Source: an uncultured Lactobacillus sp.
Lineage (GTDB): Bacteria > Bacillota > Bacilli > Lactobacillales > Lactobacillaceae
Direction of reading: 5' to 3'
NCBI GenBank assembly: GCA_945281075.1
Contig: CALYQE010000034.1
Span: 1-16,360, forward strand
Length of the DNA stretch: 16,360 bases
Position 1 is the stretch's first letter. Every line of letters starts with the position of its first letter. Under the pieces are notes generated by a model. The model ran no database searches. It worked only from the letters and a program-made list of their open reading frames with translations, and was not told the origin of the DNA. Of this stretch, positions 1-10,395 are shown in pieces. A program made the position numbers and the translations under genes.

Positions 1-176
1 TAAACATAAGCATTACGGCTCAACTTAATCGTGTTTTTCTTTGAAGTCGTTTTCGTTGTTGCAGACTTCTTTGCTTTAGCAGCTTGAACTGTTTGTGCCT
101 GACTTGCACTTAAAACTGGACTAACGCCAATTAGCGCTGCTGCTGATACCATCATTAACTTTTGACTAAACTTCAT
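1..176 (-). CDS. SLAP-type secreted surface protein, N-terminal part (runs off the left edge)
   Basis: Partial gene, too short to be a full ORF here; only its first ~58 codons are in the window. The ATG at 176-174 has a GAGG ribosome site about 9 nt upstream. The translation begins MKFSQKLMMVSAAALIG and continues through a hydrophobic stretch to alanine-rich sites (ASQAQTVQAA), a classic Sec signal peptide with likely cleavage at or near AQA/VQA. It is followed by a Lys/Thr-rich linker and then NTIKLSRNAYVY, which resembles the start of lactobacillar S-layer-associated (SLAP) repeats that bind cell-wall polymers. The protein is therefore probably exported and held non-covalently at the surface. 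Size and C-terminal domains cannot be seen. The family call rests on the short NTIKLSRNAYVY match and the signal peptide. Confidence 0.7.
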   Translation of the reverse strand, partial: MKFSQKLMMVSAAALIGVSPVLSASQAQTVQAAKAKKSATTKTTSKKNTIKLSRNAYV

Positions 177-219
177 TTATTTCTCTACCTCGTTTTTTAA
201 AAACAATTCTCTGAGTTTT

Positions 220-248
220 ATTTTAAACTAAAAAACGCCATTAACCAA
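220..248 (-). promoter_or_regulatory. Promoter of the surface-protein gene
   Basis: Minus-strand TTGGTT (248-243) and TAAAAT (225-220) are separated by exactly 17 nt. This predicts a start near 213 and a leader of roughly 37 nt before the ATG at 176. It lies downstream of the glmU terminator, so the surface-protein gene is probably transcribed on its own. Confidence 0.55.
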
Positions 249-324
249 ATATGTTCAATAACCTTACCTTTTCTTAAAATTATTAAAAATGTTAGGCTAG
301 CATTTTGCCAGATCAATTGCATAT

Positions 325-360
325 AAAAAAGCACCAAGCCTTATACTAGCTCAATGCTTT
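325..360 (-). terminator. Intrinsic terminator after glmU
   Basis: On the minus strand an 11-bp stem with several G-U pairs (AAGCATTGAGC with GCTTGGTGCTT, loop about 9 nt) is followed by six T. The G-U pairs become A-C mismatches on the plus strand, so the element works only in the minus direction. It ends the purR-glmU transcript. Confidence 0.8.
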
Positions 361-402
361 ATGCAACCATCATTTTTGCTCAGTAGTCCGCAAGCAAGCG
401 GG

Positions 403-1788
403 TTATTGCCAATTTTGATCCTGAGATAAAGGCAATTTGTGCCAATAATCAGGCTTATTTACCTGGTGTCCACGGGCGATTGCCATATCATAGCGCTGAA
501 CATCCTTCGTAATGGTGGAATCTGCGGCCACAAAGGCATGGTCGGCAATATTAACTGGTGCAACAAGTGTCGCCCCAGAGCCAATAAACGCATGATCGCC
601 GACATTAATATGATCTTTTTTAACGCCATCATAATTGGCAAAAATTGTTCCGCAACCAACGTTAATATCCTTGCCTAAAGTCGCATCGCCGACATAAGTT
701 AAGTGGCCAACTTTGGAATTTTCACCGATCTCCGCATTCTTGACTTCGACAAAGTTCCCAATGTGTGCATGCTTTCTGATAATTGAACCAGGACGCAAGT
801 GCGAATTAGGTCCAATATCAGTTTGTTCATCCATTTGTGAGTTTTCAATGGTGGACAAGGTCACGGTCACGCAATCACCGATTTGTGAATCAACAATTCT
901 TGAGCCAGATGTAATTAAACAGTTACGGCCAATTACTGATTTTCCCTTGATGACCACGTTGCCTTCAATGACCGTATCACAATCAATTTTGACATCAGCA
1001 TCAATATAAGCGGTAGCCGGATCAATAAAGGTTACGCCGTTTGCCATGTGCTTTTCATTGATCCTTTGCTGCATGATCTTGGTTGCTTGCGCCAAGGCGA
1101 TCCGGTCGTTAACGCCAATGCTCTCACTAAAGTCACGCATGCGATATGCACCAATGCGCTGCCCTTCATTGCGTAAAATTTCCAAGACATCGGTTAAATA
1201 ATACTCACCCTGGGCATTTTGATTGTCGACGTGCGTCAAAGCCTCAAAAAGAAGCTGGTTATCAAAGCAAAAAACGCCGGTGTTAATTTCTTTGACCTTT
1301 AGGTCCTCCGGACTGCCGTCTTTTTGCTCGACAATTCGCAAAACGTTATCTTGATCATCACGGATGATGCGACCATAGCCATAAGGGTTCGGTGCCTGCG
1401 CTGTTAAAACAGTAGCTGCGTTACCTTTATTTTCATGGTAATCAAATAATTTTTGAAATGTTTCACTGGTAAAAAGCGGCGTATCACCAGTTATGACTAG
1501 AGTAGCGCCCTTTTCGCCTGCCAGTTGGTCTTTAGCAGTTAAAACAGCATCGCCAGTTCCAAGCTGTTTTTCTTGCAAAGCGAATTCCGATTTGCCTGCC
1601 AACACCTTTTTGACTTCTTCTGCCCCATTACCCACTACGGTAACAATTTTATCTGGTTTAATGGCCTGCGCAGCTTCAACAACATGCTCCACCATCGTTT
1701 TTCCACACACTTGATGCAAAACTTTATAAAGGCGTGATTTCATCCTTGTGCCCTTGCCAGCAGCAAGAACCACTACAAATTTTCTCAT
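403..1788 (-). CDS. glmU: Bifunctional GlmU: GlcN-1-P acetyltransferase / GlcNAc-1-P uridyltransferase
   Basis: This cytoplasmic enzyme makes UDP-GlcNAc for peptidoglycan and wall polymers in two steps: acetyl-CoA-dependent acetylation of glucosamine-1-P, then UTP-dependent uridylylation. The N-terminal Rossmann-type pyrophosphorylase domain (about 1-230) carries [11 protein letters not shown] at residues 8-18 and ITGDTPLF. The C-terminal left-handed beta-helix (about 250-450) shows hexapeptide repeats, with the acetyl-CoA/active-site region around [20 protein letters not shown] and IFANYDG. At 461 aa it has the usual full length. The start is ATG with AGAGG about 7 nt upstream. It lies 57 nt after purR with no terminator between them, so it is probably cotranscribed with purR; the gap also contains TATACT and GATAAT strings that could act as a weak internal promoter. 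The order purR then glmU is conserved in Firmicutes. Confidence 0.97.
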   Translation of the reverse strand: MRKFVVVLAAGKGTRMKSRLYKVLHQVCGKTMVEHVVEAAQAIKPDKIVTVVGNGAEEVKKVLAGKSEFALQEKQLGTGDAVLTAKDQLAGEKGATLVITGDTPLFTSETFQKLFDYHENKGNAATVLTAQAPNPYGYGRIIRDDQDNVLRIVEQKDGSPEDLKVKEINTGVFCFDNQLLFEALTHVDNQNAQGEYYLTDVLEILRNEGQRIGAYRMRDFSESIGVNDRIALAQATKIMQQRINEKHMANGVTFIDPATAYIDADVKIDCDTVIEGNVVIKGKSVIGRNCLITSGSRIVDSQIGDCVTVTLSTIENSQMDEQTDIGPNSHLRPGSIIRKHAHIGNFVEVKNAEIGENSKVGHLTYVGDATLGKDINVGCGTIFANYDGVKKDHINVGDHAFIGSGATLVAPVNIADHAFVAADSTITKDVQRYDMAIARGHQVNKPDYWHKLPLSQDQNWQ

Positions 1789-1845
1789 TAATTAGCCTCT
1801 TTTATATTCAAATATTATCAACGGTTATTAGTATAACATTAACAA

Positions 1846-2676
1846 CTAAAAACGATTAAAATCAGTGTGCGCAATCAAAGTACCGGGCTCAGCCAGAATT
1901 ACCTTTTTCTTGCCGTCAACTCGTTTAATCTTGACCAGTGACAAGTGATTCTCGATCAATTTTTCATCTTCAAAATCGGCTTCGCACAAAACGCAGATGC
2001 CGGCAATCGTGCTGTTGAACTCGCGGACCAACTGCTGCATTCCGGTCAACGTGCCACCAGCCATCATAAAGTCATCAACTAATAAGACATTTGAGTGTTC
2101 ATTTAATACTCTCGTTGGCAATTCCATCTTGGATACCCGGTCGAGTGAGGAAGAAATATAATTAACTGAAACTGTTGCGCCCTCAGTTACCTTTGAACGT
2201 TTGCGCGCAATAATAAACGGGACATTCAAGTAGCGTGCAACAGCCTGTGCCAATGAGATGCCCTTTGTTTCAATGGTCATTACCACATCAATCTTTGAAT
2301 ATGCGTAACGAGTTGCAATCAATTTGCCAATTTTTTCCAAATCCTGTGAATTGCCCAAAATATCTGAAAGGTAGACAAAGCCGCCAGCCAAAATTCGTTC
2401 GGGATCCTCAATTCTTGCAGCCAAATCTTGTAAATAGTTTTGTGCATGCTTTTTGCCCCAAAAAGGAACATAGCGCACGCCGCCTGCAGCTCCAGCCACT
2501 GTCTCAAGAATGCCGTCCTGGTTCTCTGCTAGGGTATGTTTTAGGATCGCCAGATCTTCAGAAATGGATGACTTAGCGGCACCATAGCGTTTAGCAAAGA
2601 AAGGCAATGGAATTAAATCATGTGGTCGCTCCATTAAATATTTAGTCATATCGACTAATCTCTCTGAACGTTTCAT
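1846..2676 (-). CDS. purR: PurR, purine operon regulator (PRTase-fold, Gram-positive type)
   Basis: This 276-aa DNA-binding protein resembles B. subtilis PurR rather than E. coli LacI-type PurR. The N-terminal winged-helix domain (about 1-75; SERLVDMTKYLMERPHDLIPL) is followed by a phosphoribosyltransferase-fold domain (about 80-276). The PRPP-binding motif VLLVDDFMMAGGT is at about residues 197-209, including the Asp201-Asp202 pair. In the known family PRPP binding tunes control of purine genes through PurBoxes. The start is ATG with AGAGGAG about 5 nt upstream. A terminator lies 44 bp before the gene, so purR likely has its own promoter and leads a purR-glmU transcript. I found no convincing paired PurBoxes nearby. 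Confidence 0.95.
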   Translation of the reverse strand: MKRSERLVDMTKYLMERPHDLIPLPFFAKRYGAAKSSISEDLAILKHTLAENQDGILETVAGAAGGVRYVPFWGKKHAQNYLQDLAARIEDPERILAGGFVYLSDILGNSQDLEKIGKLIATRYAYSKIDVVMTIETKGISLAQAVARYLNVPFIIARKRSKVTEGATVSVNYISSSLDRVSKMELPTRVLNEHSNVLLVDDFMMAGGTLTGMQQLVREFNSTIAGICVLCEADFEDEKLIENHLSLVKIKRVDGKKKVILAEPGTLIAHTDFNRF

Positions 2677-2703
2677 AAAATCTCCTCTCTAATGTTTGTT
2701 TCT

Positions 2704-2709
2704 ACTATA
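2704..2709 (-). promoter_or_regulatory. Possible purR -10 element
   Basis: TATAGT on the minus strand lies about 28 nt upstream of the purR ATG, just after the veg terminator. The -35 position at 17 nt spacing (GTGTCT) is poor, so the call rests mainly on the -10 and on the need for a start after the terminator. Confidence 0.35.
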
Positions 2710-2720
2710 CACTGAACCAC

Positions 2721-2754
2721 AAAAAAAGACACTAACATTTTTAAAATGTTAATG
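2721..2754 (-). terminator. Intrinsic terminator after veg
   Basis: Minus-strand stem CATTAACATT with AATGTTAGTG (10 bp, one G-U) and a short AT loop are followed by seven T (2727-2721). The G-U becomes A-C on the plus strand, so it acts in the minus direction. It separates veg from purR. Confidence 0.75.
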
Positions 2755-2786
2755 CCAAAAAATTTACGTTTGAGCGCTCACTTGAT

Positions 2787-3032
2787 TTATTCGCCAGAAT
2801 CATCAAATTTTAAGGTGATATTTTTGGTTAACAAGTCTGTATAGCTGTATGAAACATGCTTAAAGTTATTTTGATCTTGATCTAAATCAACTACAAAAAC
2901 AGCTGGAAATGTTTCTTTTAATACACCACGTCGTTTAGTAACTTTTTTACGTCCTGCTCTTGCAACTACGGTAAGCGAATCACCTAAATGCAAGTCTAAC
3001 TTTTGCTTAATGGTAGTAATAGATGTTGGCAC
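2787..3032 (-). CDS. veg: Veg family protein
   Basis: Small conserved Firmicute protein of about 81 aa, MPTSITTIKQKLDLHLGDSL onwards. The pattern resembles Veg: a KxKLDxHxGxxxxV opening, a basic AGRKKVTKRRGVL segment, then a beta-rich SYSYTDLLTKNITLKF end. In B. subtilis Veg is highly expressed and has been linked to biofilm matrix control; its exact role here is unknown. I place the start at GTG 3032-3030, nine nt after AAAGGAG. The in-frame TTG at 3041 directly abuts the ribosome site and cannot be used. The gene has its own consensus promoter and terminator, so it forms a monocistronic unit between ksgA and purR, as in many Bacilli. Confidence 0.9.
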   Translation of the reverse strand: MPTSITTIKQKLDLHLGDSLTVVARAGRKKVTKRRGVLKETFPAVFVVDLDQDQNNFKHVSYSYTDLLTKNITLKFDDSGE

Positions 3033-3056
3033 TGAAAACAACTCCTTTAGGCATCA

Positions 3057-3085
3057 ATTCTACCACAATATTATTATTTTTTCAA
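3057..3085 (-). promoter_or_regulatory. Strong sigma-A-type promoter of veg
   Basis: Minus-strand TTGAAA (3085-3080), 17-nt spacer, then TAGAAT (3062-3057) with an extended TGG just before the -10. The start would lie near 3050, giving a leader of about 18 nt. B. subtilis veg is also known for a very strong promoter. Confidence 0.8.
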
Positions 3086-3117
3086 TTCTTTCTCAGTGCA
3101 TGCTTAGGTGCTTTTCA

Positions 3118-4005
3118 TCATTCAGAAACTGGGATTGCACGTGCAATTTGAATAAATTGTGCAATTGTCAGTTGTTCAGGTCTAACGCGGGCGTCAACTC
3201 CCAGTGCATCAATTAGCTGTTCACGGACAGTTTGATCAGGAATAAGATTTTTCAAGTTATTGTTCAATGTTTTGCGCCTTTGGGCAAAACACATCTTTAC
3301 CACCCAGTTAAAATGCTTGACATCACCGACGTCAGGCTTATTTTCTAACGGCGTTAAAACCACCACGCTTGAATCGACTTTTGGTCGCGGAACAAAAGAA
3401 TTATGGCTAACGGTGAGCGCATCTTGAACGCTCATTTGCGTTTGGACGGCAATTGTTAGCGGGCCGTATTCTTTGCTATTCGGCTGCGCACTAAGGCGTG
3501 CGGCTACTTCTTTTTGCATCATTAAGGTTAAACTAGCAAAATTTAGCTCCGCTTGATTTAAAAAGAAAATAATCGGTGTGGTTATATAATATGGCAGATT
3601 AGCAACCACTTTAATCGGTTTATTTAGATCAAAAAAGCCGGCCAAATCATTTTTAAAGTCTGCCTTAAGAATGTCTTTCATCAGCAGCTTAAACCGCTCA
3701 TTTAAAGAAGCACCATTTATTTGGTCAGGGAGCTCATTTTGCAGTATTTGCGGCAAATTCTCGTCAACCTCGTAAGCAAAGACCTTGGCTCCTGCCAGCA
3801 GCAATTGTTCCGTTAAAGAACCAATTCCCGGACCAATTTCAATGACTTGGTCATCGGCTTGAACACCGGCGGCTTCCACGATGCCTTTAATTGTATCGAC
3901 ATCAACCAAAAAGTTTTGTCCCAAATTTTTCTTTGCTCGTACAAAGTAGCGGTTGATAATTGCTTCGGTTCTCACGGCTGAACCAATTGGAATTTCACGA
4001 CTCAT
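3118..4005 (-). CDS. ksgA: KsgA/RsmA, 16S rRNA adenine(1518,1519)-N6 dimethyltransferase
   Basis: Uses S-adenosylmethionine to dimethylate two adjacent adenines in the helix-45 loop of 16S rRNA during small-subunit assembly. The 295-aa protein has the expected order: the [11 protein letters not shown] opening (about 25-35), the SAM-binding [14 protein letters not shown] (55-68), the catalytic NLPYY motif (136-140), and a C-terminal rRNA-binding helical domain with the conserved [13 protein letters not shown]. The start ATG overlaps the end of rnmV by 11 nt, and its GAGGAGG ribosome site lies inside the rnmV reading frame. It is thus translationally coupled to RNase M5, another rRNA maturation enzyme. 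Loss of KsgA gives kasugamycin resistance in known bacteria. Confidence 0.97.
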   Translation of the reverse strand: MSREIPIGSAVRTEAIINRYFVRAKKNLGQNFLVDVDTIKGIVEAAGVQADDQVIEIGPGIGSLTEQLLLAGAKVFAYEVDENLPQILQNELPDQINGASLNERFKLLMKDILKADFKNDLAGFFDLNKPIKVVANLPYYITTPIIFFLNQAELNFASLTLMMQKEVAARLSAQPNSKEYGPLTIAVQTQMSVQDALTVSHNSFVPRPKVDSSVVVLTPLENKPDVGDVKHFNWVVKMCFAQRRKTLNNNLKNLIPDQTVREQLIDALGVDARVRPEQLTIAQFIQIARAIPVSE

Positions 4006-4570
4006 TTTTTGCCTCCTCTACGGCCTCTTTAAGTTCAGCAAGTGAAATGCCAAATGTCTGCAGCCTTTGATAAAACTGCTTGGCATTGCCATAACCGATT
4101 CGCAGCTTAATGCCAACCTGTTCACGTAATTGGCGTGAATTTTTTCCACTTGCAAGTCCCAAGCGCTGATAATCCTGTTTGGTCAAATCACTAGCACGCT
4201 GTTTTTGTTCGTGCAAAGCCTTGAGAGCCTTAGTCAAAGCCTCTTTTGACGCATGCTCGACGCCAAGCGAATTACCCCGACCATGCTTACTAGGCTCGCC
4301 CTCTTTGCGCGTGATAAAAGCCTGTTTAGCAGACGGCACTGCCGCTGTAACTAGTCGCCGAATTCGTTCACCATTCAAATCGGGGTCTGTTAAAACAATA
4401 ATTTCCCTTTTTTCAGCTAATTTTTTTAATTGTGTTAAAACCGTTTGCGGAACGTCAGAACCATTGGTTTCAATTGTTTCAATCCCAGGAAAAAACTGTT
4501 TCAACCGAATCGTATCATCTTTTCCTTCAACAACCACAACCGCATTGAATTGCTTTTTATTTAAGACCAT
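3995..4570 (-). CDS. rnmV: RNase M5, 5S rRNA maturation endonuclease
   Basis: This Toprim-domain RNase trims both ends of the 5S rRNA precursor on the ribosomal protein L18-bound particle in low-GC Gram-positives. The N-terminal Toprim domain shows the catalytic Glu15 in VVVEGKDD and the DPD triad (62-64) in [14 protein letters not shown]. The C-terminal half carries the family pattern [33 protein letters not shown]. The 191-aa length is normal. The ATG overlaps the tatD stop by 14 nt and has GAGGG a few nt upstream. The 3' end overlaps ksgA by 11 nt, fixing it in one transcript. Confidence 0.95.
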   Translation of the reverse strand: MVLNKKQFNAVVVVEGKDDTIRLKQFFPGIETIETNGSDVPQTVLTQLKKLAEKREIIVLTDPDLNGERIRRLVTAAVPSAKQAFITRKEGEPSKHGRGNSLGVEHASKEALTKALKALHEQKQRASDLTKQDYQRLGLASGKNSRQLREQVGIKLRIGYGNAKQFYQRLQTFGISLAELKEAVEEAKNES

Positions 4571-5323
4571 AAACCCTCATTGTATTTGCATAAGTTGCTT
4601 CAGCAACCTCTGTCAAAGGCACCTGTTTCAGTTCTGCGATCGCACGCGCCACATAATAGACATTACCCGGCTCATTTTGGCGACCACGGTATGGCTTAGG
4701 CGTTAAAAATGGTGCGTCGGTTTCAATTAACAGCCGCTCTAACGGCGTCTTTTTAACTGCCTCATGAACCTCTTTGGCTTTGGTAAAGGAAACAACACCT
4801 GAATATGAAAAATTCACATTTAAGTCCATAAATTTTTCAAGCCATTCAGGATTGCCATTGAAACTGTGTAAAACTGCGCCATATTCAAGATTACTGTCTT
4901 TAAGTATTTGATAGCAGTCGGCAAAGGCATCCCTCGTATGGATGTCTACTGGCATCTTAAGCTCATGCGCCACTTCCAGCTGCCGCGCAAAAACAGCACG
5001 CTGCACCGAGCGTGGTGCTTCATCCCAATAATAATCAAGACCGATTTCGCCCATTGCCACCACGCCAGGAATTTGAAGCTGCTCAATTAATTTATCTTCA
5101 GCCGCTTGATCATATTCTTGCGCAACATCAGGACAATAGCCCACCATCGCGTAAACCGGCTCAAAGCGCTGGCTAAGATCAATTGCACGTTCATTAAAGT
5201 CCGGATCCTGACCGGCACAAATCATTTTGGTTACGCCTAATTTTTGTGCCCGCTCAAGATAGAATTCTTCTTTGCCGCGAAAAGGTTCATCTTGTAAATG
5301 AGTATGATTATCAATTAACTCCA

Positions 5324-5324
<1 letters not shown>
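4557..5324 (-). CDS. tatD: TatD-family metal-dependent hydrolase / DNase
   Basis: TIM-barrel amidohydrolase-superfamily enzyme, 255 aa, cytoplasmic. Metal ligands are visible: His7 and His9 in DNHTHL near the N-terminus, Glu in GEIGLDYYW, His in DIHTRDAF, His in VLHSFNG, and Asp in LIETDAPFLTPKPYRG. Characterised TatD proteins have 3'-5' DNase activity and are implicated in DNA repair or quality control; the physiological substrate here is not known. The start ATG overlaps the metG stop in the sequence TAATG (one shared base) with no strong ribosome site of its own, so translation likely relies on coupling with metG. The metG-tatD-rnmV-ksgA order is conserved in Bacilli. Confidence 0.93.
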
Positions 5325-7324
<2,000 letters not shown>

Positions 7325-7332
7325 TTAAGTTC

Positions 7333-7343
7333 ATTATATTATA
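7333..7343 (-). promoter_or_regulatory. Probable metG -10 region (two overlapping TATAAT)
   Basis: Two overlapping perfect TATAAT hexamers on the minus strand (7343-7338 and 7338-7333) lie about 35-40 nt before the metG ATG and just downstream of the mgtA terminator. The corresponding -35 sequences fall in the terminator hairpin and are poor, so this is called on the -10 alone. Confidence 0.5.
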
Positions 7344-7353
7344 CTACATCAAT

Positions 7354-7386
7354 AAAAAAGGAAATTCCTTATGGAATCTCCTTTTT
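7354..7386 (-). terminator. Intrinsic terminator after mgtA
   Basis: A 14-bp stem (AAAAAGGAGATTCC with GGAATTTCCTTTTT on the minus strand, one G-U) encloses a 4-nt loop and ends in a run of T. It separates mgtA from the metG operon. The plus-strand form has one mismatch and also ends in T, but no plus-strand gene needs it. Confidence 0.85.
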
Positions 7387-7398
7387 AGCTATTCTTAT

Positions 7399-10089
7399 TT
7401 AAATTAAGAACTTTTCGTCCTTTAAGTAAAAGTGCTTTATCCATGTTGTCAAGAGAATATAAAGAACTAATATTACCAGTACAACCCAAATGAAGCTGAT
7501 TGGCATTTGGCCAAAACCAAGTTTTTCAGATAAAAATGAAAATGGAATCAGCGTGCCAATTACTCCAGCCCCAAACGTTGCCAAGGTTACTCCAGGAGCA
7601 GCGTGCTGCTGAATGAATGGCAAACGTGGATCACGCAGTGCGTGAATAACCATTTCTTGTGTCCATAGTGATTCAATAAACCAGCCGGTATGGAACAGGG
7701 CAATAAAGGCCGCTTGCTGAGTAGCGTTTAGCGTACTGAAGTTGCCTCCAGCCAGTTTCGGACAGATGACAAAGAACAACAAGCCAAAGGTTAAAATATC
7801 AAAAACTGAGGAAGTTGGACCAAAGTAGAACATGAACTTCGGCAGTTTTTTCGTTGACCAGCTTCGCGGTTCTCTTAAAAATTCATCAGACATGTCATCA
7901 AATGGCAGTGACAAACAACTTGTTCCGTACAGCAGATCTAATACAAGCAGCTGCAGTGGCAACATCGGTAAGAATGGCAAAAAGGACGAGGCCACCATAA
8001 TGGATAAAATATTACCAAAATTGGAAGACAAAGTAATTTTAATGTACTTCATCGTATTACCAAAGACCTTACGACCGATTCTAACGCCTGTTTCAAGCAC
8101 GTTTAGGTCCTTATGCAGCAAAATAATATCAGCTGATTCCTTGGCGATATCCACCGCAGTATCCACAGAAATTGACACATCAGCCGCTTTCATCGCCGGC
8201 GCATCGTTAATGCCATCACCCATATATCCTACGGTATGACCATTTTGCTTCAATAGGTTAATAATATTGGTCTTGTCTTCAGGCGAAAGCTTGACGAAAA
8301 TATTGCATTCCTCAACCATTTTGGCTAATTCTTCAGTCTTTTTCCCTTCCAAATCAGCGCCTGAATAGACCGTATCAACGTTTAAGCCGACCTGCAGACC
8401 AACTGTTCTAGTTACAGCTTCATTATCACCAGTCAAGATTTTCACAGTAATGCCGTCTTCTTTGAGCCGAGCCAAAGATTCCTTGGCACTTTCTTTAGGC
8501 GGATCAAGAAAGGCTAAAAAGCCACACAGAATCAGGTCGCTTTCATCTTTAACCGAAAACTCACCCACAGGCGCAGGATTGCGCTTATAAGCAAGCATGA
8601 TTACCCGCAAGCCATCATCGTTCATATCATTGACTTTGTCCATGACTTTTTGCTTCCGCTCCGGCGTCAATGGCAAGATCTGGCCGTCAACCTCGATCTT
8701 TGTGGAAACGGCCATCATTTCTTCAGATGCACCTTTCGTCACCAGCAGGTGCTCACCATGCTCACGGTCAGAATTTTCCACAACCACGCTCATTCTTCTT
8801 CTGGAAAAGTCAAACGGAATTTCATCGATCTTGTTGTAATCACGTTGAATTTCGCTAATGTCGAGCTCATCGCCCGCTGCCTCAATGATCGCCTTATCAA
8901 TCAAGTTTTTCATCCCTGTTTGATAATATGAATTGAGGTAGCCCATTTCCAAAATTTTTGGATTCTCATGCAAATTCAAGTCATAGTGCCGTTCCAAAAC
9001 CACTTTATCCTGGGTAAGCGTCCCCGTCTTGTCGGTACACAGAATGTCTGCCGAACCGAAGTTTTGAATTGAGTTCATCTTTTTAACGATTGTCCCTTTT
9101 TTGGACATTTCGATTGAACCTTTAACCAGGTTGGTTGTCACAATTACCGGCAGCATTTCTGGCGTTAAGCCAACTGCAGTGGCAATTGAGAAAATCAAGG
9201 CGTTAACCCAGTCGCCCTTGGTCAGACCGTTAATGATAAAGACTAGCGGCGCGATAATTGCGGTCATGATGATCAATAGTTTTGAAACATTTTTGATCCC
9301 AACATCAAACGCGGTATTTTTAACATCATGATGAGAAATATCATGGGCTAGTTTGCCGAACATTGTCCGTTCACCAGTCGCAAAGACAACGCCTAAGCCG
9401 GATCCTGAAACAATTGTAGTTCCTTCATAAAGAACATTGGGGTAGTCAAGATAATCACGATCTGAACCAATTTTTGGCTTCTTAGTGGCAATCTTTTCCA
9501 CCGGGTTCGATTCACCATTGAGCGAACTCGATGAGCAAAAGAGGTCCTTGCTCGATAGCAAGCGCATGTCGGCCGGAACCATATCGCCCGCTGCCAACCG
9601 GATAATATCGCCAACCACTACTTCGCTAGTGTCGATTTCTTGATCCTTGCCATCCCGGATAATATCGGTTGTGACCGAAACCATCTTGAGCAATGAATCA
9701 ACGGCGTTAGAAGATCTAACATTTTGGATAAAACTGGTAATTCCAGAAATACCAACCATAATCAACATGATGGCAACCGTGGTTAGATCTTTTTCTCCAG
9801 CCGGAACAAAGATGTAGTCTGTAAACAAAGACAAAGTTGCTAACACCAGCAATACTAGTGTAAACGGCGTTATAAACGCTTCAACTAAAAAATGCAGCTT
9901 GGAATTATGTTTACTGGTCGAAATTGTATTTGCACCATATTTTTCGCGATTTTTTTCTGCTTGCTCGCTTGACAAACCTGTGCTGCTGGCATGCAGTCTA
10001 GCTAAAGTTTCCGATCTGCCTTCGCTGGCAATTGCCTTTACCAACTCCAGATCTTTGTTACTAGCCATCTCATTTGGTTTTCTCAGCAT
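7399..10089 (-). CDS. mgtA: MgtA-type P-type (IIIB) Mg2+-transporting ATPase
   Basis: Integral membrane pump importing Mg2+ at the cost of ATP, 896 aa with the start chosen here. An N-terminal cytoplasmic part precedes two membrane helices (about 70-130). The actuator domain carries LNGESNPVEK where most P-ATPases have TGES (about 190-200). The phosphorylation motif is CTDKTGTLT (Asp at about 353). An N-domain KGASEE follows, then the hinge GDGINDAPAMKAADVSISV (about 624-642). Six hydrophobic helices complete the C-terminus, giving the ten expected of the family. I start at ATG 10089 because AAGGAG lies about 9 nt upstream; a longer in-frame TTG at 10125 lies inside the leader terminator. It is a single-gene unit under an M-box riboswitch, so expression should rise in Mg2+ shortage. 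Confidence 0.96.
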   Translation of the reverse strand: MLRKPNEMASNKDLELVKAIASEGRSETLARLHASSTGLSSEQAEKNREKYGANTISTSKHNSKLHFLVEAFITPFTLVLLVLATLSLFTDYIFVPAGEKDLTTVAIMLIMVGISGITSFIQNVRSSNAVDSLLKMVSVTTDIIRDGKDQEIDTSEVVVGDIIRLAAGDMVPADMRLLSSKDLFCSSSSLNGESNPVEKIATKKPKIGSDRDYLDYPNVLYEGTTIVSGSGLGVVFATGERTMFGKLAHDISHHDVKNTAFDVGIKNVSKLLIIMTAIIAPLVFIINGLTKGDWVNALIFSIATAVGLTPEMLPVIVTTNLVKGSIEMSKKGTIVKKMNSIQNFGSADILCTDKTGTLTQDKVVLERHYDLNLHENPKILEMGYLNSYYQTGMKNLIDKAIIEAAGDELDISEIQRDYNKIDEIPFDFSRRRMSVVVENSDREHGEHLLVTKGASEEMMAVSTKIEVDGQILPLTPERKQKVMDKVNDMNDDGLRVIMLAYKRNPAPVGEFSVKDESDLILCGFLAFLDPPKESAKESLARLKEDGITVKILTGDNEAVTRTVGLQVGLNVDTVYSGADLEGKKTEELAKMVEECNIFVKLSPEDKTNIINLLKQNGHTVGYMGDGINDAPAMKAADVSISVDTAVDIAKESADIILLHKDLNVLETGVRIGRKVFGNTMKYIKITLSSNFGNILSIMVASSFLPFLPMLPLQLLVLDLLYGTSCLSLPFDDMSDEFLREPRSWSTKKLPKFMFYFGPTSSVFDILTFGLLFFVICPKLAGGNFSTLNATQQAAFIALFHTGWFIESLWTQEMVIHALRDPRLPFIQQHAAPGVTLATFGAGVIGTLIPFSFLSEKLGFGQMPISFIWVVLVILVLYILLTTWIKHFYLKDEKFLI

Positions 10090-10128
10090 TATTCTCACTC
10101 TCCTTTTTTCAAAGAACCAAAACAAACT

Positions 10129-10168
10129 AAAAAAGGGCCGCCTCTGCTACCGCTGGCGACCCCTTTTT
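10129..10168 (-). terminator. Riboswitch expression-platform terminator upstream of mgtA
   Basis: On the minus strand a 14-bp stem (AAAAAGGGGTCGCC with GGCGGCCCTTTTTT, two G-U pairs) and 12-nt loop end in six T, about 40 nt before the mgtA ATG. It sits between the M-box aptamer and the coding region, the expected place for Mg2+-dependent premature termination. Confidence 0.88.
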
Positions 10169-10179
10169 AACAAGGTATC

Positions 10180-10345
10180 ATTAATACTCATCGTTCAGTT
10201 TTAACACTACGCAACGTAAGCTTAAAGCTAGCTATCTGGTTACCGCCTTATGTCGACGGAAACTATTTAACTCGTTGGCTGGATGTTTCCGGGCGATAGC
10301 ATATGTTCACGTAGGAGTCTCACCTAACAGTTCATTTATTTTTAT
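10180..10345 (-). promoter_or_regulatory. M-box (ykoK) Mg2+-sensing riboswitch aptamer
   Basis: Read on the minus strand, the leader contains the conserved M-box blocks in order: GTTAGGTGAGACTCCTACGT, then GCTATCGCCCGGAAAC, then CCAGCCAACGAG, GGCGGTAACCAG, and AGCTAGCTTTAAGC. These match the known consensus GUUAGGUGAGGCUCCU...GCYRCUGCCCRGAAA...GCCAAUGGG. In the family, Mg2+ binding compacts the aptamer and favours the downstream terminator, shutting off Mg2+ transporter genes. The exact 3' edge of the aptamer is approximate because I could not fold it. Confidence 0.9.
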
Positions 10346-10360
10346 TTAATTCGCATTGTG

Positions 10361-10390
10361 AGTGTAATACAAAACGATGGAACAAGTCAA
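10361..10390 (-). promoter_or_regulatory. Promoter of the M-box/mgtA transcript
   Basis: Minus-strand TTGACT (10390-10385), 18-nt spacer, TACACT (10366-10361). The start would fall near 10354, just ahead of the aptamer. The -35 begins only six bases from the stop codon of the upstream TPM gene, with no terminator between them. Confidence 0.65.
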
Positions 10391-10395
10391 CCTTT

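Noticed and set aside
290..300. GTTAGGCTAGC shared between the glmU downstream region and the gap near 14145-14156
   Set aside because: Matches of 11 bases are expected many times by chance in a 16-kb window. The surrounding sequence is unrelated, so this is not a repeat family.
713..1009. Plus-strand ORFs within glmU, mgtA, rnmV and the polymerase gene
   Set aside because: They lie antisense to well-supported conserved genes, have no ribosome sites, and show no recognisable protein features.
10090..10125. Longer mgtA frame starting at TTG 10125
   Set aside because: The extra 12 codons cover the ribosome site, and the TTG lies just beside the leader terminator with no ribosome site of its own.
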